This document shows positions 14,634 to 21,801 of a stretch of 29,429 bases of DNA, one piece after another (position 1 is the first letter of the stretch; each line of letters starts with the position of its first letter). Below the pieces are notes generated by a model, which was not told the origin of the DNA, did no database searches, and worked only from the letters and a program-made list of their open reading frames with translations. A program made the position numbers and the translations under genes. This stretch comes from CAYXFZ01 sp964464385 (GTDB lineage: Bacteria; Planctomycetota; UBA1135): assembly GCA_964464385.1 (NCBI GenBank), contig CAYXFZ010000021.1, positions 1 to 29,429 on the forward strand, given 5' to 3'.

Positions 14634-15359
14634 TCAGGCCTCGGGCCGGGAATCCGGCGGCGGCCAACGATCAAGAAGGGGCCGCGGAGGCAGAGAAAGG
14701 AGGCGGGGGAGGAGGCTTTGGACAGCCGACCGGAGGGGGTCTTCACCACCCGCGTTGTCCAGGATAGCATCCGCGGCAGCGCGTTTTTCCTCCAACGGGG
14801 CTTGGGTGGCCTCGCGGGCCCTCCAATCTTGCCGGCTCCAGCCGTGGCGGGCACAGGCGCGGGTGGATCGTTGCTCTTCAGGGGTGTCCACGAAGAGGAG
14901 GAAATCGCAGACTCGGTCCAGGCCCCCCTCCAGCAGGAGTGGCACATCCAAGACCGCCCAAGTCGGTTGGGCCTGAGCTTCGGCCTCTTTGAGACGGGTC
15001 CGGATGCATTCCCGGACCGGGGGGTGGAGAAGGCCTTCCAAAACCCGCCGATCTGCTTCGGATTCGAAAATTCGGCGGCCCAGTGCCGCACGATCCAAGG
15101 ACCCGTCAGGCAGGAGCAAATCTCCTCCCAACCCGGCGTGGACCCTCTGAGCGGTCTCAGGCTCGTCCAGGAGCTCTGAAACTAGGGCGTCCGCATCCAA
15201 AAGGAGGCCCTTGGGCAGTTCTACGACGAGAAATCGCGCAACTGTGCTCTTTCCGGAACCTATTCCGCCCAGGACCCCTAGGGTCCGCAAACCGGGTTCC
15301 TGCTCGCCGATCCTGGTCACGGGCGAATCATGCGCTTTTCTTGACCGCTCGGCAAGCAT
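14634..15359 (-). CDS. coaE: Dephospho-CoA kinase
   Basis: CoaE phosphorylates the 3'-OH of the ribose of dephospho-CoA, the last step of coenzyme A synthesis. The 241-residue product has the P-loop GGIGSGKST at 31-39, the acidic substrate motif LLLDADALV, a lid region with LLHPPVRECIRTRL, VLDVPLLLEGGLDR and FVDTPEEQRSTRACARHGWS. The tail is Pro/Arg-rich and slightly longer than usual. ATG 15359 is the first in-frame start that leaves a short leader before the P-loop. The longer frame from 15446 would overlap the divergent gene at 15433 and adds no homology. GTG 15320 is an alternative. rho follows 31 nt downstream. Confidence 0.9.
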   Translation of the reverse strand: MLAERSRKAHDSPVTRIGEQEPGLRTLGVLGGIGSGKSTVARFLVVELPKGLLLDADALVSELLDEPETAQRVHAGLGGDLLLPDGSLDRAALGRRIFESEADRRVLEGLLHPPVRECIRTRLKEAEAQAQPTWAVLDVPLLLEGGLDRVCDFLLFVDTPEEQRSTRACARHGWSRQDWRAREATQAPLEEKRAAADAILDNAGGEDPLRSAVQSLLPRLLSLPPRPLLDRWPPPDSRPEA

Positions 15360-15432
15360 CCCATAAAACTTCGCATTCCACCTTGGCTCCCATCCCTCCT
15401 GATGGGCCACCCCTGTCCCCCACAAATCTGCC

Positions 15433-16659
15433 ATGTCTGCTCGCAACCGCGGTGCTGCTCAAGTCAACGTCATCTGGATGATCGCCATCTGTGTCATGCT
15501 CGTTGCCACGGCCCTGTTCGCTTTCCTTTCCCAACAAACCGCTGCTGAACTGGAAATCGAGATCCAATCCGCCAAAGCGGATGCCGTTGCTGCCAATGCT
15601 TCGGCGGACGTCAGTTTTGACAAAATGAGTGAGTTGTCCGCTGTCGTCGGTTTTTCCGGCGAGAGTTCTGCTGGCCATGCCTCGCCGCAAACGGTGCAGT
15701 TGGCCTTAGAAGAAATGCAGGGCACTTTCCCGGGTGCTTCGGATTCCGCAACTCTGGAGTCCGCCGGGACGGCTGCCATCGGCGACTACAACCAAGTCGT
15801 ACGTCAAGCCCGGGACTTGAAATCGCAGGTTACTCAATTGCAGAACGATTTGCGTTCCCGCCAAACCGCCCATTCCTCTTCTTTGGGCGATAAAGAACGC
15901 ACCATTTCTACGCTCCGGTCGGACATGGATGACCTGCGTTCTTCCATGAGCGCGGCCAACGTGGATTTGGAGGGCCAACGCGATGGTTTGCGAGATCAAG
16001 TCCGCGATCTTGACCGCCAGGTTTCCGAACTCCGGCTTCGCCTGGAAAACCAGGATCGTTCTTACACCGAAGATGCCCGAGTTGCCAACCAACGTCGCGA
16101 CATTCTTGCCCAGCGATTGGCCGCCGTGGCCCGTCGCGCAGAGACCCAAGACGGCACCATTCTTTCCGCCAACATGCGCATTGGCAAAGCATGGATTGAT
16201 TTGGGCCGCATGGATCGCGTCCAGCCCGGCATGGAGTTTGAGGTTTCTAGCCCTCTGACCGGGGACTTGAAGGGCCGCATTCGTGTCAGTTCTGTGGAGG
16301 ACAATCGCGCCGAGTGCGTCATTCTTTCCTTGGCGGACAAATACGACCCCATGATCCAAGATGACCCCATCGCCAACGCCGTCTTCGATCCCACTCGCCA
16401 ACCCGTGGCCGTTCTCCTAGGCGACGGCTTCGGCTCCTTCTCCCGCGAGGATATGCGCATCAAGCTCTCCGAAGTCGGGATCCGTATCGCCGATGAAATC
16501 AGCAACGAAGCTGATTACCTCATTTTGGGCACTCCGTTCTTCGATGAGGAAACCGGAGATGTTGTTCCGTGGGACAGTCTGGATTCTTACAAGCTGGCCC
16601 AGTCTATGTCGGTGACCGTGCTGCCCTTCCGGGACACCATGTCCTGGCTTGGACTCTGA
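15433..16659 (+). CDS. Membrane-anchored coiled-coil protein with a BRCT-like C-terminus
   Basis: The 408-residue product has one N-terminal membrane segment (about 12-33, VIWMIAICVMLVATALFAFL) and basic residues before it, so the rest should be extracytoplasmic. Residues about 118-235 are heptad-rich and predicted coiled coil (RDLKSQVTQLQNDLRS, LRDQVRDLDRQVSELRLRLENQ). Residues about 242-320 resemble a small beta domain (ANMRIGKAWIDLGRMDRVQPGMEFEV). Residues 324-408 look BRCT-like: a strand (VAVLLGD), a SREDMRIKLSEVGIRIAD helix-turn, DYLILG, and a later SYKLAQSMSVTVLPF. A 6-bp hairpin (15389-15406) lies upstream, with no SD. The gene is divergent from coaE and followed 23 nt later by tatC. 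Function unknown. Confidence 0.8.
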   Translation: MSARNRGAAQVNVIWMIAICVMLVATALFAFLSQQTAAELEIEIQSAKADAVAANASADVSFDKMSELSAVVGFSGESSAGHASPQTVQLALEEMQGTFPGASDSATLESAGTAAIGDYNQVVRQARDLKSQVTQLQNDLRSRQTAHSSSLGDKERTISTLRSDMDDLRSSMSAANVDLEGQRDGLRDQVRDLDRQVSELRLRLENQDRSYTEDARVANQRRDILAQRLAAVARRAETQDGTILSANMRIGKAWIDLGRMDRVQPGMEFEVSSPLTGDLKGRIRVSSVEDNRAECVILSLADKYDPMIQDDPIANAVFDPTRQPVAVLLGDGFGSFSREDMRIKLSEVGIRIADEISNEADYLILGTPFFDEETGDVVPWDSLDSYKLAQSMSVTVLPFRDTMSWLGL

Positions 16660-16682
16660 GTTCCTCTTCAGAATCAGCCCGA

Positions 16683-17432
16683 ATGCCCATCGCGGCGCAT
16701 TTGGAGGAACTGCGCCGCCGCCTTTTTCTGGTGGTCATGGCGACCGCAATTTTGTTTTTGGTGGGGTGGGGAGTGTTCAAGGCGGAGTTGGAACAGATCT
16801 TCGTCCGGCCGCATCAACTGGCCGTCGCTGAACTGAAGGCGGAGGGCATGGTTCTCTCCGAAAAATTGGTGGTACTTTCGCCGCTGGAGTCCATTTTTTT
16901 TGATCTTCGGATCTGTTTGCTCGTGGCTGTTCTACTCAGTTTGCCTTGGGCGCTCTTTCAAGGGTGGATGTTCATTGCTTCCGGCTTGCGTTCGTCGGAA
17001 CGCCGCGCCGTGGCTCGCGTGGTGCCATTTTCCGTTGCTGCCGGCGCCCTTGGTCTGCTCTTTGGCTACTTTTTCATGATTCCCTTGGTGTTGCGATTTT
17101 TGTATGCCACTGCCAATCCGGAGGTCATGCTGCAGTCCTATCGACTTGCCGACTACTTGAGTATTTTCCTTTTGTTCACCTTGGCCCTAGCCTTGCTGTT
17201 TCAATTGCCGATTCTGCTCTCGGGCCTAGGAGCGGCTGGTCTCGTCAGCGCGAAATCCCTGCGCAAGCATCGGCGCCACTTCATTCTTGGCGCTTTTGTC
17301 ATTGGTGCGATTGTCACGCCTCCGGACCCGGTCAGCCAATTGTTGATGGCGGTCCCGGTCGTTCTCCTTTTTGAGTTTGGCATTTTCCTAGTGGCCTTCC
17401 GCGAACGCCGTGCAACGGCCCCGGTGGCGTGA
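16683..17432 (+). CDS. tatC: Sec-independent protein translocase TatC
   Basis: TatC is the receptor for twin-arginine signal peptides in the cytoplasmic membrane. The 249-residue protein begins MPIAAHLEELRRRL, the hallmark N-terminal cytoplasmic segment, and has six hydrophobic segments. The periplasmic loop carries LSPLESIFFDLRI, followed by LPWALFQGWMFIASGLRSSERR and the conserved FGYFFMIPLVLRFL. The longer frame from 16569 lies inside the preceding gene in another frame, so ATG 16683 was chosen. The stop overlaps the cinA start (GTGA), so the two are translationally coupled. No tatA or tatB is in the window. Confidence 0.93.
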   Translation: MPIAAHLEELRRRLFLVVMATAILFLVGWGVFKAELEQIFVRPHQLAVAELKAEGMVLSEKLVVLSPLESIFFDLRICLLVAVLLSLPWALFQGWMFIASGLRSSERRAVARVVPFSVAAGALGLLFGYFFMIPLVLRFLYATANPEVMLQSYRLADYLSIFLLFTLALALLFQLPILLSGLGAAGLVSAKSLRKHRRHFILGAFVIGAIVTPPDPVSQLLMAVPVVLLFEFGIFLVAFRERRATAPVA

Positions 17433-18748
17433 CCGCGACTCCCACGGCCCATTTGCTCTCCATTGGAGAGGAGCTCTTGGAGGGTCGAATCTTGGATCGC
17501 AACGCGGCTCGGTTCGCCGCCCGCTTGTTGGAGCTTGGCTTTCGGGTTGTAGGCAAAACGACGGTGGGGGATGAGCCCGGCGCCCTGCGCCATGCCCTGG
17601 ACGCATTGCAAGGTCGAGCGGATGTGATCCTGTCGACGGGAGGATTGGGCCCGACCACCGATGATCGCGTTCGGGCGGAAGTTGCGGAGGCCTTGGGCGT
17701 AGCGCTTGTTGCCAACCCGGAGGTGGAGGCGCGTTTGACCTTGCTTTATCAATCCGTTCAGGGGAGTTCTGTGCCGGATTCTTTTTTGGCCCAGGCCCGG
17801 GTGCCGCATGGGGCCAAGCTCTTGCCCAACTCGGCTGGTACCGCCCTGGGATTTGCTTTTGATTGGGGTGGTGGCCGGGTGCTTTGCTTGCCCGGGCCAC
17901 CCGTGGAGTGCGAGGCCACCTTCGAGGGGGGCGGTGGTCTACAAGATTTGGCCGAACGATTCCCGGACATGGGCCGGGTTGCGCACGGTTTGTTCCATAC
18001 TGTGGGCGTACCGGAAGCCGTGGTCGAATCGCAAATTCGCGATCTCATGGAACCCACGCCCAGCCGTCGCTTGGGCATCACGGCCAGCGCCTCGCGGGTC
18101 ACGATTTCGGTTGTTGTTCTTCCTTCTTCGGACGGTAGGACTGCGGAAGAGGAATTGGCCGAAGTGGCTGGGCAGCTTCGACAACGATTGGGCGTGTGGT
18201 TGGTGGCGGAAGGGGATTCCACTCTGGAGCAGGAGGTCGTCGCCGCTCTGCAAGATGCCGGCCAGACGGTCGCCACAGCCGAGTCCTGCACGGGCGGGCG
18301 CCTTGCCGCCGCCCTGACTTCCGTTCCGGGATCCAGTCGAGTTTTCCCGGCCGGCTTTGTCGTTTATTCCAACGAGGCCAAGGTTCGAGATCTTGGTGTG
18401 GATCTTGCCCTTCTGGAAAAGCATGGTGCCGTGTCCGCCGAGGTTGCGTTGGCTCTGGCCGAGGGTGCTCGTACTCGGGTGGGGGCGGACTGGGGAATTT
18501 CCGCCACCGGGATTGCCGGGCCGGAGGGCGGCACTGGGGAAAAACCGGTGGGCACGGTCTTTCTGGGCCTGGCCGGACCCGAGGATGGTCATGCCCTGCT
18601 ACGGCAGCAATGGATCCGGGCCGGCCGCGAGGCCATCCAGGATCAAACGGTGCGCGACGCCCTGGAGACTCTTCGCCGCGCCGTCCTCGGGCTGCCGCCT
18701 CTTCCAGAAAAGCCGGCATTCCTTGCCGACCCCCCGAAGCGGGCCTAA
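17429..18748 (+). CDS. cinA: CinA: competence/damage-inducible protein with NMN amidohydrolase domain
   Basis: The 439-residue protein has the full-length CinA architecture. The N-terminal MoCF-like domain carries IGEELLEGRILDRNAA, STGGLGPTTDDRVR and LPGPPVECEATF, an ADP-ribose pyrophosphatase module in characterised members. The C-terminal PncC domain (about 275-425) carries AESCTGGRLAAALTSVPGSS, GFVVYSNEAKVRDLGV, HGAVSAEVALALAEGAR and SATGIAGPEGGTGEKPVGTV, and deamidates nicotinamide mononucleotide in pyridine nucleotide recycling. It starts with GTG inside the tatC stop (4-nt overlap). A tRNA-Gln gene follows 12 nt after the stop. Confidence 0.94.
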   Translation: MTATPTAHLLSIGEELLEGRILDRNAARFAARLLELGFRVVGKTTVGDEPGALRHALDALQGRADVILSTGGLGPTTDDRVRAEVAEALGVALVANPEVEARLTLLYQSVQGSSVPDSFLAQARVPHGAKLLPNSAGTALGFAFDWGGGRVLCLPGPPVECEATFEGGGGLQDLAERFPDMGRVAHGLFHTVGVPEAVVESQIRDLMEPTPSRRLGITASASRVTISVVVLPSSDGRTAEEELAEVAGQLRQRLGVWLVAEGDSTLEQEVVAALQDAGQTVATAESCTGGRLAAALTSVPGSSRVFPAGFVVYSNEAKVRDLGVDLALLEKHGAVSAEVALALAEGARTRVGADWGISATGIAGPEGGTGEKPVGTVFLGLAGPEDGHALLRQQWIRAGREAIQDQTVRDALETLRRAVLGLPPLPEKPAFLADPPKRA

Positions 18749-18760
18749 AATCCCCGCCAT

Positions 18761-18835
18761 TACCCGATGGTGTAATTGGCAACACAACAGGTTTTGGTCC
18801 TGTCGTTCCAGGTTCAAGTCCTGGTCGGGTAGCCA
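18761..18835 (+). tRNA. tRNA-Gln (anticodon UUG), CCA encoded
   Basis: The acceptor stem is TACCCGA (18761-18767) with TCGGGTA (18825-18831). The anticodon stem is ACAGG/CCTGT (18787-18791, 18799-18803) with loop TTTTGGT, giving anticodon TTG at 18794-18796. The T stem is CCAGG/CCTGG (18808-18812, 18820-18824) with loop TTCAAGT. Discriminator G and genomic CCA are at 18832-18835. It is 12 nt from cinA and may be processed from that transcript. Confidence 0.97.
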
Positions 18836-18892
18836 AACACCCTCCCATTTCCATTTTTCCATTCCTGGCTCCATTTCAAGCCCTATTTTGAC

Positions 18893-18919
18893 CCCTACCG
18901 TGGGCAAGAATTTGTAGGG
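18893..18919 (+). other. Hairpin reaching the start codon of the FGE-like gene
   Basis: CCCTAC at 18893-18898 pairs with GTAGGG at 18914-18919 across a 15-nt loop. The last G of the 3' arm is the first base of the GTG start codon. It could hide the initiation site. The rest of the 83-nt spacer after the tRNA is pyrimidine-rich with no other recognisable signal. Confidence 0.4.
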
Positions 18920-19917
18920 TGGGAGTTAAGAAATTCGCCCTTGCCTCCATTTTCTTCCTCCTGGCAGTTTCCTCCTTGCCTGCTCAGGGTAATCCGGTTC
19001 TCACCGTCCGTGATCTCATAGCCGGAAAAACGACAACCCTCGATGTCAACAATGGAAATGCTGGCGACCTCGTGTTGGTGGCCTACTCCTTAACCGGACC
19101 TTGCCCAACTTCCACACCACTTGGGACCGTTGCTCTTTCGCCGCCGATCCAAAAATTTCCGACCTTGACTGCCGATGCCACCGGCCTTGCTTCCCTGCAA
19201 AAGACGGTGCCCAATGGCACGGCTAGTCTTGCCGTCTGGTTCCATGCCGCCAACCTCACTTCCGGATTGTTGAGCAACAACCTGGCTCTGGTCGTGGATT
19301 CTTGGCCCTCGGCGAATATGGTCCCGGTACCCGCTGGTAGCTTCGTCATGGGCGATCATGCCGGGGTAGGGAACGGCGACGAATTCCCTCTGCACTCTGT
19401 GTCCTTGGATGGATTTTCCATGGACGTGGTGGATCTCACCAATCAGCGGTACGCCGACTATTTAAACTCGGCCTATTCGCAAGGCGATCTTTTCGTCAGC
19501 AACAATGTGGTGACTCAGTCTGGAGGCGCTGCCATGGCCCTTGCCGATACGACCTCCAGTTCGGCTTGGACGCGGATTCGTTGGGATGGCGTTTCTTTTG
19601 GTGTGACCGCCAACTTTGAAAATCATCCCGTTGTGCAGATCAGTTGGTCCGAGGCCTGCCTCTACGCCAACTGGCGGAGTCGTGAAAATGCATTGACCCC
19701 TTGCTACGACGAGACCACTTGGTCCTGCGACTGGTTCGACCCCACGTACTACGGCAAGAGTGCCAGCACCAATCCCATCGGTCCGATCAACGGTACCGAC
19801 CGCGTCTTCCGAGGTGGCGGCTGGTGGCACAGCGCCGACCACCTGCGCTCGGCGGACCGAAACTGCAACGACCCCGTTGGCCGTTACGCCGGCATTGGCC
19901 TCCGCCTAGTGCAATGA
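18919..19917 (+). CDS. Secreted SUMF1/FGE-sulfatase-fold protein with an apparent internal deletion
   Basis: The 332-residue product has a signal peptide (MGVKKFALASIFFLLAVSSLPAQG) and a beta-sandwich module (about 25-125) shared with other secreted proteins here. An FGE-sulfatase-type domain starts at MVPVPAGSFVMGDH (134-147), followed by DEFPLHSVSLDGFSMDVVDLTNQRYADYLN and HPVVQISWSEACLYANWRS, and ends VFRGGGWW...LRSADRN...GIGLRLVQ. Family members have a long central stretch with RLPTEAEWEYAARGG and GNVWEWCNDWF between CYDETTWSCDF and DWFDPTYY. Here TTWSCD runs directly into DWFDPTYYG at residues 266-275. The catalytic Cys region (RCAAR-like) reads RSADRNC instead, so formylglycine-generating activity is unlikely. 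Start is GTG 18919. A palindromic repeat begins 10 nt after the stop. Confidence 0.82.
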   Translation: MGVKKFALASIFFLLAVSSLPAQGNPVLTVRDLIAGKTTTLDVNNGNAGDLVLVAYSLTGPCPTSTPLGTVALSPPIQKFPTLTADATGLASLQKTVPNGTASLAVWFHAANLTSGLLSNNLALVVDSWPSANMVPVPAGSFVMGDHAGVGNGDEFPLHSVSLDGFSMDVVDLTNQRYADYLNSAYSQGDLFVSNNVVTQSGGAAMALADTTSSSAWTRIRWDGVSFGVTANFENHPVVQISWSEACLYANWRSRENALTPCYDETTWSCDWFDPTYYGKSASTNPIGPINGTDRVFRGGGWWHSADHLRSADRNCNDPVGRYAGIGLRLVQ

Positions 19918-19927
19918 CCCAAAAAGC

Positions 19928-19990
19928 ACCCGAACTAAAATAACAGAACTTTTTGTCCGGGGTCTTTCTGTCTGTTATTTTAGTTCGGGT
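19928..19990 (+). repeat. 63-nt palindromic miniature of the RAYT element
   Basis: Two perfectly complementary 19-nt arms (acccgaactaaaataacag at 19928-19946; its complement at 19972-19990) enclose a 25-nt loop, and one further A-T pair extends the stem inward to 20 bp. The left half matches the left end of the RAYT element, including the GTCC(C/G)GGG block at the same spacing. The right half matches 4536-4571. It lies between two convergent genes, and T-runs follow on both strands, so it may also act as a bidirectional terminator. The folA stop codon lies inside the right arm. Confidence 0.9.
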
Positions 19991-20537
19991 TTGTTTTGGT
20001 ACATGGCTTTCGATTATATATGCAGAAAGAAAATTGGACCCCGTCTTCCTCTTGCGGTGGAGTATCTGATTCCAGTTCCCATTGACTTTCATCCGGCAGG
20101 AAGAAAGTGTCGCAGTCGAAAGTGGCGTGGATGGCAGTCATGAAAATCGAACGGCAGGCAGGGTGGCGGGCGGCCTCGGTGTAAAGAGCCCCGCCGCCAA
20201 TGACGAAAATGTCGTCGTAGTCCGGAGCCAAGGCTAGGGCCCGATCCAGGCTGTTGGACACGTCTACGCCGTCGGCAAGGTTCATCGTTGCCGCGCGCGT
20301 CAGCACGATGTTGTGGCGTTGCGGCAAGGGCCGAAACTTGTCCGGAATGGATTCCCAAGTCCTGCGGCCCATGATCACGGCATTGTTGCCCCCGCCAATC
20401 GTGAGCTCACGAAAATGCGCCATGTCAGCCGACAATTTCCAGGGCAAATCCCCGTCCTTGCCAATCCCGCCGGCCTCATCCATGGCCACGACGATGGCGA
20501 AGTGGGGGACCGGGGCGTTTTTCTCGGCCTCGCTCAT
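19980..20537 (-). CDS. folA: Dihydrofolate reductase
   Basis: FolA reduces dihydrofolate to THF with NADPH, restoring the folate oxidised by ThyA. The 185-residue product shows FAIVVAMDEAGGIGKDGDLPWKLSADMAHFRELT (substrate Asp/Glu region), NAVIMGRRTWESIP, RHNIVLTR, FVIGGGALYTEA and the C-terminal strand GVQFSFCIYNRK. The last residues (TKTNPN) extend past the normal family end. The final NPN codons and the TAA are encoded by the right arm and flank of the palindromic repeat at 19928-19990, so the repeat has supplied the stop codon. Its ATG overlaps the thyA stop by 4 nt (ATGA), indicating an operon with translational coupling. Confidence 0.95.
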   Translation of the reverse strand: MSEAEKNAPVPHFAIVVAMDEAGGIGKDGDLPWKLSADMAHFRELTIGGGNNAVIMGRRTWESIPDKFRPLPQRHNIVLTRAATMNLADGVDVSNSLDRALALAPDYDDIFVIGGGALYTEAARHPACRSIFMTAIHATFDCDTFFLPDESQWELESDTPPQEEDGVQFSFCIYNRKPCTKTNPN

Positions 20538-21316
20538 ACCGCGACCTCGAAGCGGATGAAGGGGGCGTGAACGTAATCGTGTAGGACGATGTCGTCGAAT
20601 TCAAAATCGTCCAATGCCTTATCGGCCAATTCCACTCGAGGCAGGGGGCCGGGTTCCCGCTCCAGTTGGGCCCGGATGCCGTCAAGATGGTTTTGATACA
20701 GATGGGCGTCACCGATGGTGTGCACAAAGTGACGGGGCGTCCTGTCGACTTCCTGCGCCACCATCATCAACAACAGTGCATAGGAGGCAATGTTGTAGGG
20801 AACGCCCAGGGCCAAATCCGCGGAACGCTGGTACATTTGCAAATCCAACTCGCCGGAGTTTGTGGCATAAAACTGGAACATGGTGTGGCATGGTTGCAAC
20901 TTCATTTGAGGCAGGTCTGCCACGTTCCAAGCACTCACGACATTGCGGCGACTGTTGGGGTCCGAGCGCAAGAGATCCACGGCGTTTTGAATCTGATCAA
21001 TGCCCCGCCCACCCCAACTGCGCCACTGGGCCCCGTAAATCGGGCCCAGTTCGCCCTCGGAATCGGCCCACGCGTCCCAAATCGGGGTGTGCTCAGTGAG
21101 GCCGTCGTGAATGTTGGTCGAGCCGCGCAGAAACCAGAGCAACTCACGCACCACCGCCGAAAAGAGAACTTTCTTGGTGGTCAACAAGGGGAAGCCTTGA
21201 CGCAGGTCATAACGCGCATGCGTGCCAAACACAGACAGAGTGCCCACACCGGTGCGATCCTGGCGGTTTTCGCCGTTTTCCAGCACGTGTCGGATCAGGT
21301 CAAGGTAGGGCTTCAT
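20534..21316 (-). CDS. thyA: Thymidylate synthase
   Basis: ThyA methylates dUMP to dTMP using methylene-THF and releases dihydrofolate. The 260-residue product has NRTGVGTLSVFG-type start (RQDRTGVGTLSVFG), FPLLTTKKVLFSAVVRELLWFLRGSTNIH, GPIYGAQWRSWG, the catalytic C143 in LQPCHTMFQFY, QRSADLALGVPYNIASYALLL and VHTIGDAHLYQNH. ATG 21316 gives the normal family length and N-terminus (MKPYLDLIRHVLENG). The 66-residue upstream extension of the open frame has no homology and would overlap the divergent gene. folA follows with a 4-nt overlap. No SD; TATCCT lies about 17 nt upstream as a possible -10. Confidence 0.95.
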   Translation of the reverse strand: MKPYLDLIRHVLENGENRQDRTGVGTLSVFGTHARYDLRQGFPLLTTKKVLFSAVVRELLWFLRGSTNIHDGLTEHTPIWDAWADSEGELGPIYGAQWRSWGGRGIDQIQNAVDLLRSDPNSRRNVVSAWNVADLPQMKLQPCHTMFQFYATNSGELDLQMYQRSADLALGVPYNIASYALLLMMVAQEVDRTPRHFVHTIGDAHLYQNHLDGIRAQLEREPGPLPRVELADKALDDFEFDDIVLHDYVHAPFIRFEVAV

Positions 21317-21373
21317 GAGGGGGATTTGTGGTAAGGATAGAGATGCCCACGCATCCCCCAAAAATCCCCTCCC

Positions 21374-21742
21374 ATGATGCTCATCCCCTCCTTGTTTGCT
21401 TCTCTCTCTTTCTTTGTTCAGCTCGGCACCCTTGGTGAGGTTCCCCAGGACGCACGTCTTTTGAATCACAGCGGGGTCATGGCCCAAATGTGGGAAGACG
21501 ATGGTGTTTCCCATTCTCGGTTTTCTCTAGATGGCGGCTCCACTTTCAATGGGCACGCCTTCGATTTGGGCAAGCCCGTGACCATCCTGTTTCAGATTCC
21601 TGCCAATCCCACGGGTATGGGATCTTTTGGCGACGTGGTTCCCTCCGGGGCCTTTGGCCGGACGGTTTACTTTGAGGTTGCCGGATTGGATTCCACGGGA
21701 ACCCTAGCCGATTCCAACATGATGAAGGTCACCATCAACTGA
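21374..21742 (+). CDS. Small secreted protein of unknown function
   Basis: The 122-residue product has an N-terminal hydrophobic signal (MMLIPSLFASLSFFVQLGTLG). The mature part is a short beta-rich domain ending GRTVYFEVAGLDSTGTLADSNMMKVTIN. That ending is the same terminal pattern seen in the larger secreted proteins in this window: aromatic strand, D..G, (S)SN.., hydrophobic strand. It could be a stand-alone copy of that module. ATG 21374 or 21377 may be used, as the two are adjacent. It is divergent from thyA (57 nt between starts) and on the same strand as the Asp-box gene 59 nt downstream. Confidence 0.65.
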   Translation: MMLIPSLFASLSFFVQLGTLGEVPQDARLLNHSGVMAQMWEDDGVSHSRFSLDGGSTFNGHAFDLGKPVTILFQIPANPTGMGSFGDVVPSGAFGRTVYFEVAGLDSTGTLADSNMMKVTIN

Positions 21743-21768
21743 CATTTCCTCTCCGGGAGAAAGCTGTT

Positions 21769-21800
21769 ACGCCGGGAGGATTTATCCGTCTTCCTGGCGT
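21769..21800 (+). other. Strong hairpin abutting the Asp-box protein start codon
   Basis: Twelve nucleotides at 21769-21780 (ACGCCGGGAGGA) pair with 21789-21800 (TCTTCCTGGCGT) over an 8-nt loop, with two G.T wobbles. ATG is at 21802, one nucleotide after the stem. No T-run follows, so it does not look like an intrinsic terminator. A role in translation control or transcript processing between the two secreted-protein genes is more likely. Confidence 0.5.
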
Positions 21801-21801
21801 G

